Origin: JAHQVI01 sp963727575
GTDB taxonomy: Bacteria > Pseudomonadota > Alphaproteobacteria > Rhizobiales > Rhodomicrobiaceae
DNA: 64,000 bases
Reading direction: 5' to 3'
NCBI GenBank assembly: GCA_963727575.1
Contig: CAVSIA010000024.1
Span: forward strand, 117,238 to 181,237
Shown here piece after piece: positions 36,962 to 44,189 of the stretch. Position 1 is the stretch's first letter, and the number at the start of each line of letters is the position of its first letter. The notes beneath the pieces are model-generated. The model made no database searches and had not been told where the DNA came from. It saw only the letters and a program-made list of their open reading frames with translations. The position numbers and the translations under genes were made by a program.

Positions 36962-38018
36962 TCAGCCCATCGCCACCGTTCCATGGCTGGGCCGGTAAAC
37001 GCTGCCATTCGCCATCAGCGCCCAGGCGATGCGTGCCATCCCCGCCTTCGCGGGGACAAGCTTTGTTGGCAAGCGCCATGATGACCAGCATCGGCGGTTT
37101 GCGCTCCAGCATGCGGGCAAGCCACGGGCTTGTCCTTATCCCTTCGCCTCGTGGCCCATCGGACAACCGCGCTGGCACCAATAATGAGCAAACGGCGTAA
37201 TTCCCGATGGCCCATTTTAGACGTCCTCCCCAGTCTGATCTTCCCGCCGCTCGAATGCTGGCGCGGCGTTAGCCCCATCCAGGCAGCGAAGTCACGGCCG
37301 CGTTTGAAGATGGTTGCCGGCGGAGCCATTGTCTCAACAGCTGTCGCGATGATCGGACCAAAACCTGGAATTGTCATCAAACGGCGTGAGGTCTCATCAC
37401 GACGGGCTCGGCTGGCGATCTCGACATTCAGCTGGCTGATCTGTTCTGACAGGCGATCGATCATCTCGACAAGAATGAGACACATGGCTCGCGCCGCTTC
37501 GGGCAGGCAGCAGTCTGGGCTTCGGACCCAGGCCCCCAGCTTGCTGGCATGAGCGATGCCTTGCGGAGCAACGAACCGAACTCACCGACATGCCCACGAA
37601 GTGCATGGATCGTTTGTGATCGCTGACGGACCAATAAGTCGCGCGTTTTGAAAGCAACGGCCGAAGCTTGTTTCTCGGCGCTTTTAACCGGGACAAAGCG
37701 CATATTCGCTCGAGCCGCCGCTTCGCTGATTGCCTCCGCATCGGCCATGTCATTCTTTTGGCGTTTGACAAAAGGCTTCACATAAGCTGGCGAGATCAGT
37801 CGAACCTCGTGCCCCAGCGCACCGATCTCGCGTCCCCAATGATGGGCGCTGGCGCAAGCCTCCATTGCAACGACGCATTGTGGCTGCGACGAAAGAAACG
37901 CAAGGACCTGGTTGCGAGATAATTTCTTGCGGAACACAACCGTGCCGTTCGATGAAGCGCCGTGGGCCTGAAACACCCGCTTCGCCAAATCCAAACCGAT
38001 GATATGAACTTCTGTCAC
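36962..38018 (-). pseudogene. IS110-family transposase, broken by three lesions
   Basis: The DEDD-type N-terminal domain begins near GTG 38018 (TEVHIIGLDLAKRVFQAHG) with Asp in GLDLAK, Glu in VVAMEACASAHHWG and Asp residues in KNDMADAEAI. The C-terminal transposase_20 domain has LMTIPGFGPIIATAVETMA and AAWMGLTPRQHSSGGK. The frame is lost at three points: one missing G near 37565 (AAGGGC to AAGGC), one extra C near 37120 (AAGCCCGTGG), and a 22-base palindrome inserted at 37040-37061 in front of the C-terminal ARIAWALMANGSVYRPSHG. The repaired frame ends at TGA 36962. Inactive as read. Confidence 0.75.
37040..37061. repeat. 22-base REP-like palindrome inserted in the IS110 transposase gene
   Basis: CCCCGCCTTCGCGGGGACAAGC separates two halves of a coding sequence that join perfectly in frame when it is removed (ALANK then MARIAWALM on the minus strand). 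It is nearly the hairpin unit of the REP-like family at 25301-25320. Confidence 0.65.
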
Positions 38019-38094
38019 GAACGCCTCCTCAATCATGCTTGCCAACACCGCCACTTTGGCACGTCAGGGCCGATTGGGGGCGTCCACCCCATCG

Positions 38095-38551
38095 TTTGTC
38101 GTGAGCGACAAGCGCTCACTCAATGGGCTCGGTTGGCGACGCCTACGATAATGCGATGGCGGAAAGCTTCTTCGCCACGCTCGAATGTGAGCTTCTCGAC
38201 CGGCGGCGGTTCAAGACGCACACCGAGGCGCGCATCGCACTCTTCGAGTTCATCGAGGGCTTTTATAATCCGCGCCGCCGACACTCCTCGCTCGGCTATC
38301 TCTCGCCGGCCACCTTCGAGACAAGAGCCCTCGATCCCGGTGCGCTTCACGCCTGCCATCGTGCTCGCGCCCGTCAAGGACGGCCTGGAAACATCGAGCC
38401 AAGCCGCACCGTCAACATGCCGGCCATCCTTGACCGCCGCTTCTCACGACAGCCATCAGAACATGCAGGCCGGGATGAAAAGATGATCCAGGCCAAACCA
38501 AAAGATGCGACCGAAAAGGAGGACAAAATGCCGTCAGACCAGACACGCTGA
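38095..38551 (+). pseudogene. IS3-family transposase OrfB, C-terminal fragment
   Basis: The integrase-core end of an IS3 OrfB: MGSVGDAYDNAMAESFFATL with the final catalytic Glu in AESFF, then ECELLDRRRF, ARIALFEFIEGFYNPRRRHS and LGYLSPATFE. The DDE residues upstream are missing, and the frame continues with non-matching residues after SPATFE to 38551. The IS110 end lies immediately to the left. It overlaps the truncated hydrolase on the other strand. Confidence 0.8.
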
Positions 38552-39060
38552 TGCCAAGCCCGAAACTCTCCACGAAACTGGGGCAAGTCCACGCTGCCAT
38601 ATTCGCGCCGAAGGTAAGCGATCCACCCTTCCATCCCGTGTTCCAAAGCATCGCGATAGAGCTGCAGGCTTTGCGCAAACCCGTGGGCGCCATTGATCGA
38701 AAGACTTCGCACCCGGCCGGGAAACGTCCTGGCGGTAACGAGCGCGTTCCGGCCGCCCATGGAGAAGCCGTGCAGATCGGCTGACGGAAGGCTAAGCTCC
38801 TCGAGAACAGCTATCGTATCTTGGGCGCGTTTCTGATCGGCATAATATGCTGGATGAGGAGGTTTCCCGCTCATTCCATGCCCCCGCGCATCGATAAGGA
38901 TGACTTGCCTGCCGGCAGAGGCCAATCTGTCGACATAGCCTTTCTCGCGCCAGCAATGCCGGTTCGCGGCAAAACCATGCAGAAGAACGAGCGGCGGACC
39001 TGCCCCTTCGACCTCGAAGGCGATTTCGGTTCGATCCCATGAGATGGCTTTGCGCACCAT
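38374..39060 (-). pseudogene. alpha/beta hydrolase with C-terminus replaced by IS3 debris
   Basis: From ATG 39060 about 170 residues fit an alpha/beta hydrolase: FEVEGAGPPLVLLHGFAANRH, LIDARGHGMSGKP, the nucleophile elbow LHGFSMGGRNAL and SLSINGAHGFAQS. After about WSDGILSSF (near 38560) the sequence no longer resembles the fold and reads antisense through the IS3 fragment. The region that should hold the catalytic Asp/His pair is missing, so the enzyme is very probably inactive. Confidence 0.7.
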
Positions 39061-39277
39061 GACGACTTCCTTTCCGCCACTCACCTCCAGAAAGACAGCC
39101 AGCCAAAAGCGGCGAGCGAAACGTGTTCGCTCGGTTAAATAAGGCGCTCGATGGAACTGGTTTGGTCCCGGAAATGGAGAGGCTTTACCGTTTCAACCGG
39201 ACCAAGATTAGTGCGGATGATCCGATGGCGGCGATGCGGAAAGCCGGGAAAATGCGTGAAGGAATCAGCGAGCTATA

Positions 39278-39661
39278 TCAACATCGGTTTCGGCCGAAAT
39301 CGTTGCCTTTGAATAGCAGCGGCGCATTTAAGCCTTTCGATAAAGCGTATGCCGCACAGTCACATAAGTTGAGGCGAGATTTTGAGTGAATGCCCTTACC
39401 GAAGGTCTTGAAAGCCTTGAGCGCCGCCTGAGCGGCGGCGTGATCGAATGGGATGATATCTGCTTCGGCAAGCTCAATGAAATTGGTAAAATCCTGCAAT
39501 CCCGCCTCGCGCTTGCGAGCGAATAGAACGAGCGCCGTCTCAAAGAATGTCAGAGCGGATAATGCGCAGCGGTTCGCATTGGTCACGGTCGCGAGGAGGC
39601 TTTCGTAGCCTGCCTCACGCGATAGGATCGCGATGACGGCTGAACTGTCGAGCACGATCAC
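39278..39661 (-). CDS. vapC: VapC-type PIN-domain ribonuclease toxin
   Basis: A 127-residue PIN domain. The acidic metal-binding residues are Asp in MIVLDSSAVIAIL, Glu in ALSALTFFETALVL, Asp in RLNLCDCAAYAL and the last acidic site near FKGNDF. Toxins of this family cut RNA, often tRNA, when free of antitoxin. The start overlaps the antitoxin stop by four bases (ATGA), the usual toxin-antitoxin arrangement. It appears intact inside a block of mobile-element debris. Confidence 0.9.
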   Translation of the reverse strand: MIVLDSSAVIAILSREAGYESLLATVTNANRCALSALTFFETALVLFARKREAGLQDFTNFIELAEADIIPFDHAAAQAALKAFKTFGKGIHSKSRLNLCDCAAYALSKGLNAPLLFKGNDFGRNRC

Positions 39662-39930
39662 CGAGGCAATCCGTATTCATCATAGTTGACGATTTCCTCG
39701 ACGCTCCTGGTGTCATAAGTGCGACGCTCCGCATGGCGGCGGGACAACGCTTCGATCGCTGCAAATTTTTCAGCTGGCGTCAATTTTCGTTTGGCAAGTG
39801 GAATACCAGCGCCTTTTGCACGCGTTATGATCGCATCCTGGACAACCTCATCAAGGGTTTGCCCATTTTGCTGCGCGATTCTTATCGCCAAGGCTTCAGT
39901 TTCAGCGGATAGCTCGATCAATCGTCCCAT
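39658..39930 (-). CDS. vapB: VapB-type antitoxin
   Basis: A 90-residue protein beginning MGRLIELSAETEALAIRIAQQNGQTLDEVVQDAI, a ribbon-helix-helix-like DNA-binding start, followed by a basic linker (PLAKRKLTPAEKF) and a C-terminal toxin-wrapping helix (EEIVNYDEYGLPR). It should repress its own promoter and neutralise VapC. ATG 39930 is taken rather than the upstream codon at 39954. It lies directly upstream of vapC. Confidence 0.85.
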   Translation of the reverse strand: MGRLIELSAETEALAIRIAQQNGQTLDEVVQDAIITRAKGAGIPLAKRKLTPAEKFAAIEALSRRHAERRTYDTRSVEEIVNYDEYGLPR

Positions 39931-39985
39931 TGGTACCCCAACACGTGCGGTCAATTAAGCGTTCTGAATTCGCTCTTCGCCATTA

Positions 39986-40352
39986 TTATAGCGTTTCCGC
40001 AACAGCGTTGCCATCCAAAGCAAATTTGACTTGGTTTGCGACCTCCGCAGCTGCACGCCGGACGGCATCGGCGGCGAGATGAGCGCAACGGGCGGTGGTC
40101 TGAACCTGCGTATGGCCCAGCAATTTGCCAATGAGCGGCAATGTCTGGCCGAGCGCGAGCGCCTGCGATGCATAGGTATGACGCAGGTCGTGAATTCGGA
40201 TATCGTGGTGTCCGGCAATTTTTCGAATCCTGCGCCAGGGTTTTTGTAAATCCGTCAGGTAGCCGCCCGGCTTGGAACCGGCGATGACATAGGGGTTTGC
40301 GCGAAGCTTTGTGACGGATTTTAACAGTGCAATTGTCTCGGCCGTCAGGAGC
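39986..40352 (-). pseudogene. tyrosine recombinase, C-terminal fragment with Tyr replaced by Cys
   Basis: The conserved end of a phage-type integrase: YVIAGSKPGGYLTDLQKPW, then IRIHDLRHTYASQAL with catalytic Arg and His, IGKLLGHTQVQTT with the second His, and TTARCAHLAADAVRRA. The catalytic Tyr of the TTARYAHL motif reads Cys here. An in-frame stop (TAG) lies just before LLTAETIALLK, so the N-terminal half is missing. It lies immediately beside the end of the copper ATPase gene. Inactive as read. Confidence 0.8.
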
Positions 40353-40357
40353 TATGG

Positions 40358-42457
40358 CTAGAAGTTGGTGACGGCGTAAATCGGTGACGCCCGTCGACAG
40401 GAAAACTGTTCGAGACGGAGTGAATTGAGGACAACGATGACGCTCGAACCGGCCATCAGCGCCGCTGCGAAGACCGGCAGCAGATGGCCCGTGGCGGCGA
40501 GCGCCAGCGCCGCGGTGTTGTAGCCGAATGCCCAGAGCAGGTTGACGATCACAATCCGCCTGACCGCGCGGCTCAGGTTGACCGCATATGGCAGCGTGGC
40601 AAGACCGCCCTCCGGAAGCACCAGTCCCGCGGCCTCGCGGGCCAGATCGGTCGCCGAGCCCACAGCAATGCCCACGCCCGCGCTGGCGAGCACGGGCGCA
40701 TCGTTCAGCCCGTCGCCGACCATTGCCCATCGATCCCCCCCTTGAGCAACAAAGGCCTGTTTGGCGTCCGGCGTCATGCCGCTTTCCACCTGATCAATCC
40801 CGACTGCGCGGGCCACGCGCTGTGCCGAGGACGCCCGATCGCCGGAGAGCAGCAACGTCTTTATGTTAAGCTTTCGGATTGCGGCCACGACATCAGGCGC
40901 TTCCGGCCGGAGCGGGTCTTCAAAGGCTAGAATGCCGACGACCTTTGCCCCCCATCCGATCCCGATCAGGCTGGCGGCACTGTCTTCAAGCAGCGCCGAC
41001 CGGCGCGCCAGATCATCGGGCATGCTGAAACCGAGTTTCTCGATCCAGCCCGGAGATCCGGCGGCAATCCGAACATCATCGATCGTCCCCAGAATGCCGC
41101 AGCCGGGCACCGCGCGGATATTCTGCGCCGGTGCTGGCCGCAAGCCACGCCTTTCCGCCTCGAACATGATGCCGTTCGCCAATGGATGTTCGGACCGTGT
41201 TTCCAGCGCGGCGGCGAGCGCCAGAACGTTGTCCGGCGAAAGGTCGCAAGCCGCGATTCCGCTGAGCCGTGGCTCCCCGAAAGTCAATGTCCCTGTCTTA
41301 TCGAATGCAATGGTCTGCACCAAAGCGAGGCTCTCGATCATGTCGCCGTCGCGCACCAGACAGCCGCGCCGTGCGAGCTGTCCAATTCCGATCGATGTGG
41401 CAAGCGGTGCCGCAAGTCCAAGCGCACAAGGGCAAGCGACGACGAGCACCGCGAGGCCATTAAGCATGGCTTGGCCGAATGGGATGCTGTCCGCCCAATA
41501 GAGCGTCGTTACAAGCGCAAGGCCGAGTACGATTGGCACGAAGATGCCCGCTGCTCGCTCCGCCAGCCGCTCGATGCGGCTCCGGCGTCCGAGCGCCTCC
41601 CGAACCCGGCGCGCAATATGCATCCAGTATGACGCCGCACCGCTATTGCGGGCTTCGATAAGAAGCGGGCCTTCGTGATTGACGCTGCCCGCCAGGACGC
41701 TGGCGCCAGGATGTTTAGCCACCGGAGTGCTCTCTCCGGTCAAGATCGCCTCGCCGACATGGGACGCGCCCTCGACGACCACGCCGTCCACGCCGATGCG
41801 CTCCCCAGGGCGGACGAGCACAGTCATTCCAGCGTGGACATCGCGCGCGGCAATGCGCGTTTTAACGCCATCCTCGATCGCCGTCACCCATTCGCGTTCC
41901 GGCGCCAGCATTGGTGCGATGCTGCGCATGGCGCGCGCCCGGCCGGCCGCTTCCAGATAGCGCCCAAGGGTGAATAGGACGAGCACCATGGTCGCCGTAT
42001 CGAAATAGACGCGGTCGCCTCCCTTGGTCAGGGCCATGACCGAGTAGAAATAGGCGGCGCCTGCGCCCAAGGTGATGAGCGCGGACGAGCCGAGCCGAAG
42101 GCGCCTCGCGTCCTGCCATGCTTCACGCACGAACGGCCCGCCGATAATGATGACCGTCGGTGTGGCCATGAAGAACAGCACCCAGTGAACGATCGGCCGC
42201 ACGTCCGTCTCGGCGCTGTCGAAAGTGCCGGAATAAAGCAGCAGGCTGAATAGCATGATATTCATGGCAAGGAACGCGCCGACGCCCAGCCGGATCAGCA
42301 GCCAGGCCGCGTCGGCTTCCTCATGCTCGCCGTGCGCCACCTGAAAAGCGAGGCAACAGCCGTAGCAACAGAACTGGCGTTCATCGCCTGCGACCTGCGC
42401 ATTATGGCGACTGTGGCCGAGCGGCAAGAAGCAATGACTGCAGAGCGAAGCTGTCAC
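40358..42457 (-). CDS. ccoI: copper-translocating P-type ATPase for cbb3 oxidase (CcoI/FixI)
   Basis: A 699-residue P1B-type ATPase. The N-terminus has Cys-rich metal sites, CSHCFLPLG and FCCYGCCLAF. The membrane metal-binding motif is VVACPCALGLA, the phosphorylated Asp is in AFDKTGTLTFGE, the ATP-site motifs are SEHPLANGI and GDGLNDAP, and TGES is in ILTGESTPV. CcoI pumps copper toward the periplasm for the Cu-B centre of CcoN. The start is GTG 42457, overlapping the stop of the TauE-like gene by four bases (GTGA), so they are coupled. The stop lies a few bases from an integrase remnant. Confidence 0.93.
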   Translation of the reverse strand: MTASLCSHCFLPLGHSRHNAQVAGDERQFCCYGCCLAFQVAHGEHEEADAAWLLIRLGVGAFLAMNIMLFSLLLYSGTFDSAETDVRPIVHWVLFFMATPTVIIIGGPFVREAWQDARRLRLGSSALITLGAGAAYFYSVMALTKGGDRVYFDTATMVLVLFTLGRYLEAAGRARAMRSIAPMLAPEREWVTAIEDGVKTRIAARDVHAGMTVLVRPGERIGVDGVVVEGASHVGEAILTGESTPVAKHPGASVLAGSVNHEGPLLIEARNSGAASYWMHIARRVREALGRRSRIERLAERAAGIFVPIVLGLALVTTLYWADSIPFGQAMLNGLAVLVVACPCALGLAAPLATSIGIGQLARRGCLVRDGDMIESLALVQTIAFDKTGTLTFGEPRLSGIAACDLSPDNVLALAAALETRSEHPLANGIMFEAERRGLRPAPAQNIRAVPGCGILGTIDDVRIAAGSPGWIEKLGFSMPDDLARRSALLEDSAASLIGIGWGAKVVGILAFEDPLRPEAPDVVAAIRKLNIKTLLLSGDRASSAQRVARAVGIDQVESGMTPDAKQAFVAQGGDRWAMVGDGLNDAPVLASAGVGIAVGSATDLAREAAGLVLPEGGLATLPYAVNLSRAVRRIVIVNLLWAFGYNTAALALAATGHLLPVFAAALMAGSSVIVVLNSLRLEQFSCRRASPIYAVTNF

Positions 42458-43182
42458 AGCAGATGACCATGAAGGGACATGGGGATGATGCCGCGCGCCA
42501 GGGTGACGAGCCCGAAGAGCACGAAGAAGACCCCGGCGGCCAGACCCAGCCTCTGCCGCAAGCCGATGGCTTGGGCGGCGGCCGTCGGACCGGAGCTCAT
42601 CCTTTCGCGAAGCCAGCCGCTCATGCCGCCCATGATCAGCATCGCCGGGAAGGTGCCGAGCGCGAAAGCAGCCATGATCGCCATGCCTGGCACCGCACTG
42701 CCGCTGGCGGCGGCCTGCGCAAGAAAGCCGTAAACGAGCGGGCAAGGCAGGAAGCCGTTGACGACGCCGAACGCAAGTGGTGCGGCAGGGCTGGGCGAAC
42801 GCACAAGGCCGCGCAACGCACTCGCCAGGGCCTCGCCGCCGAAACCGATCATCGGTACACGGTGCAAACGTTGAAAAAGGCCGAAAAACTGCGCACCGAT
42901 CAATATGATCAACACACCGGAGACGATGGCCAAGATACGCTGCGCGCTCTCGATCGACAATGCCCCCGGCGTCGCGGTGCAGATGCCTGCGGTCACAGCT
43001 CCTGCGACGGCGCCGAGAAAGCAATATGTGGTCGCACGCCCGGCGTTATAGAGAAGCTGGCGAACAGCAGCGTCCTGCCGTCCCCGGCAACCGGACATTG
43101 CGCAGGCGAAACCGCCACACATGCCGACGCAGTGCCAGCTTGCGGCAATACCAGCCAGAAAAATCAGCCCATACTGGTTCAT
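42454..43182 (-). CDS. TauE/SafE-like membrane protein (cbb3 maturation)
   Basis: A 242-residue membrane protein with about six helices. It begins MNQYGLIFLAGIAASWHCVGMCGGFACAM with the conserved H-C-x-G-M-C-G-G motif, has LLYNAGRATTYCFLGAVAGA, FGVVNGFLPCPLVYGFLAQAA with a proline-cysteine kink, and FALGTFPAMLIMGGM. This matches the DsbD-like/TauE family protein that accompanies ccoI or fixI in many cbb3 clusters. The Cys residues may handle thiol or copper transfer (inferred). ATG 43182 follows a RIME-like repeat pair. It is coupled to ccoI downstream. Confidence 0.85.
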   Translation of the reverse strand: MNQYGLIFLAGIAASWHCVGMCGGFACAMSGCRGRQDAAVRQLLYNAGRATTYCFLGAVAGAVTAGICTATPGALSIESAQRILAIVSGVLIILIGAQFFGLFQRLHRVPMIGFGGEALASALRGLVRSPSPAAPLAFGVVNGFLPCPLVYGFLAQAAASGSAVPGMAIMAAFALGTFPAMLIMGGMSGWLRERMSSGPTAAAQAIGLRQRLGLAAGVFFVLFGLVTLARGIIPMSLHGHLL

Positions 43183-43211
43183 GCTTCGCCCAAAAGATGA
43201 TCGGGGGGCGG

Positions 43212-43319
43212 CTCTAGAGCATTTTCCAGCAAAGTGGATGCCGGTTTGCGTCGAGAAAATGCGACAAAACAAAGAACGAGGGCCCCACTCCGATTCATTC
43301 GGAGTGGAAAAGGCTCTAG
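43212..43319. repeat. RIME-like element, copy A1
   Basis: A 108-base unit bounded by CTCTAGAGC and GGCTCTAG in inverse orientation. The interior reads AAAGTGGATGCCGGTTTGCG and ACAAAACAAAGAACG, with a small hairpin of CACTCCGA and TCGGAGTG type. It matches in plan the copy at 56361-56461 and the known rhizobial intergenic mosaic elements. It touches element B1. Confidence 0.65.
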
Positions 43320-43424
43320 TGCACTGACACATTCACATGGCTCATATGTCAGCGTACTGATCTTTTGTTTTGCACCAATTTCACCAAACTCCGGCTGAAG
43401 CCTCCGTTTGGATCGATGCACTAG
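43316..43424 (-). repeat. MITE-like element, copy B1 (inverted relative to B2)
   Basis: A 109-base unit with ends CTAGTGCA and TGCACTAG. Read on the minus strand it begins CTAGTGCATCGATCCAAACG and contains TGCAAAACAAAA and TGTCAGTGCACTAG. It is a close relative of the element at 48054-48163. Confidence 0.7.
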
Positions 43425-43480
43425 CAAAAGTGCCATGCTGCTTTGCCGCCCAAGTCTGCTTTCGCGGATCGTGCCCAAGC

Positions 43481-43600
43481 TTATTTCTTGATCGCGAGAT
43501 AGGCCACCCAGATGAAAAACGCGATGGTTGCGGCGACGAACAAGCCGCCTGCCACCGCTTCGATTGGATTCATCCCTGCTATTGCTTTGATCGGATCCAT
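43481..43600 (-). CDS. 39-residue membrane protein, last gene of the cbb3 block
   Basis: ATG 43600 follows GTGAGGGAGG, a strong ribosome site. The product is MDPIKAIAGMNPIEAVAGG, then one membrane helix (LFVAATIAFFIWVAYLAI) ending KK. It is one of several tiny single-helix proteins after CcoN. It may be a small oxidase subunit or an assembly factor; this is inferred from context only. Confidence 0.6.
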   Translation of the reverse strand: MDPIKAIAGMNPIEAVAGGLFVAATIAFFIWVAYLAIKK

Positions 43601-43611
43601 CACGTCCTCCC

Positions 43612-43743
43612 TCACAGCGGCAACAGCGCCTTGCCGACATTGATTGCCAGTTCCGAGATCAGAACCAACAGATTGAGAGACGCGAAGATCATGATCAGCA
43701 ACGCGGGGAGCCTCCAACCCTTACGGTCATGTGAGTCCAGCAT
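43612..43743 (-). CDS. 43-residue membrane protein in the cbb3 block
   Basis: ATG 43743 follows GAAAGGGAACGGAC, a fair ribosome site. The product starts MLDSHDRKGWRLPALLIMIF and has a single helix (ASLNLLVLISELAINV). Stop and next start are 11 bases apart, consistent with an operon. No family is recognised. Confidence 0.55.
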   Translation of the reverse strand: MLDSHDRKGWRLPALLIMIFASLNLLVLISELAINVGKALLPL

Positions 43744-43771
43744 GTCCGTTCCCTTTCAATTCAGTCCGCGC

Positions 43772-43972
43772 CTACCGGATCGTGTAGTCGAGCCCCGGCC
43801 CGAGGTTGCCCCAATACACGTAGAGGTAATAGAGCGCCCAGACGAAGAGCACGAAATAGACGGCGAGCAGCCAGGCCGGGATGTAGCCATGTCTCGCCTG
43901 GATATGGCCGCCATATTCCTCCAGCTCGTCTTCCGGCCGGTGGCTGCCATGCCCGTCACTGTTCATCGTCAT
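43772..43972 (-). CDS. 66-residue membrane protein resembling a CcoP N-terminus
   Basis: ATG 43972 overlaps the end of the ccoS-like gene. The hydrophilic start (PEDELEEYGGHIQARHG) is followed by IPAWLLAVYFVLFVWALYYLYVYWGNLGPGL, one aromatic-rich helix. CcoP subunits have such a helix before their haem domains; here no haem motif follows and the haem domains are fused to CcoO instead. I infer a separated membrane anchor or small subunit, perhaps replacing CcoQ or the CcoP anchor. Confidence 0.65.
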   Translation of the reverse strand: MTMNSDGHGSHRPEDELEEYGGHIQARHGYIPAWLLAVYFVLFVWALYYLYVYWGNLGPGLDYTIR

Positions 43973-44117
43973 CGGGGACCTCCGCCCGGTAAACGCGCAT
44001 TTTGATCGCCTCGACATCCTTGAACATTCCGGACATCACGCCCCAGATGAAGAAGCAGAGCGCGCCGAGGCTCATACACAGCGCGACCAGAAATTGCCCG
44101 ATCGTAAGTTGGACCAA
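43956..44117 (-). CDS. ccoS: CcoS-like cbb3 maturation protein (TTG start)
   Basis: A 53-residue protein with one N-terminal helix (TIGQFLVALCMSLGALCFFI) followed by WGVMSGMFKDVEAIKMRVY and an acidic end PDDDEQ. This is the CcoS pattern, a helix then a short basic/acidic stretch resembling W-x-(V/L)-x-SG-x-(F/Y)-x-D-(L/V)-E. The start is TTG 44117, preceded by AAAGGAGG. CcoS helps place haem and copper in the oxidase. The gene directly follows ccoN. Confidence 0.65.
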   Translation of the reverse strand: MVQLTIGQFLVALCMSLGALCFFIWGVMSGMFKDVEAIKMRVYRAEVPDDDEQ

Positions 44118-44189
44118 GGGAAACCTCCTTTCAGCTCGCCGAAATCGGCACGTACCATCTGCCCGAGCGCCACATTTCCAGCACTCATC

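Larger units (their letters stand above)
36690..38090 (-). mobile_element. IS110-family element (IS1111-like), degenerate
   Basis: A roughly 1.4 kb unit bounded by subterminal inverted repeats GTGGACGCCCC (36693-36703) and GGGGCGTCCAC (38077-38087), a trait of the IS1111 group of IS110. It carries one minus-strand transposase gene with several frame lesions. About 270 bases after the transposase stop (36691-36961) hold no gene. It sits between an IS21 fragment and an IS3 fragment. Confidence 0.7.

Noticed and set aside
39123..39389. An 88-residue plus-strand frame beside vapC
   Set aside because: It overlaps the 3' end of vapC on the other strand, its last third is the antisense of vapC, and no ribosome site or family is visible. 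It could be a decayed fragment but cannot be supported.
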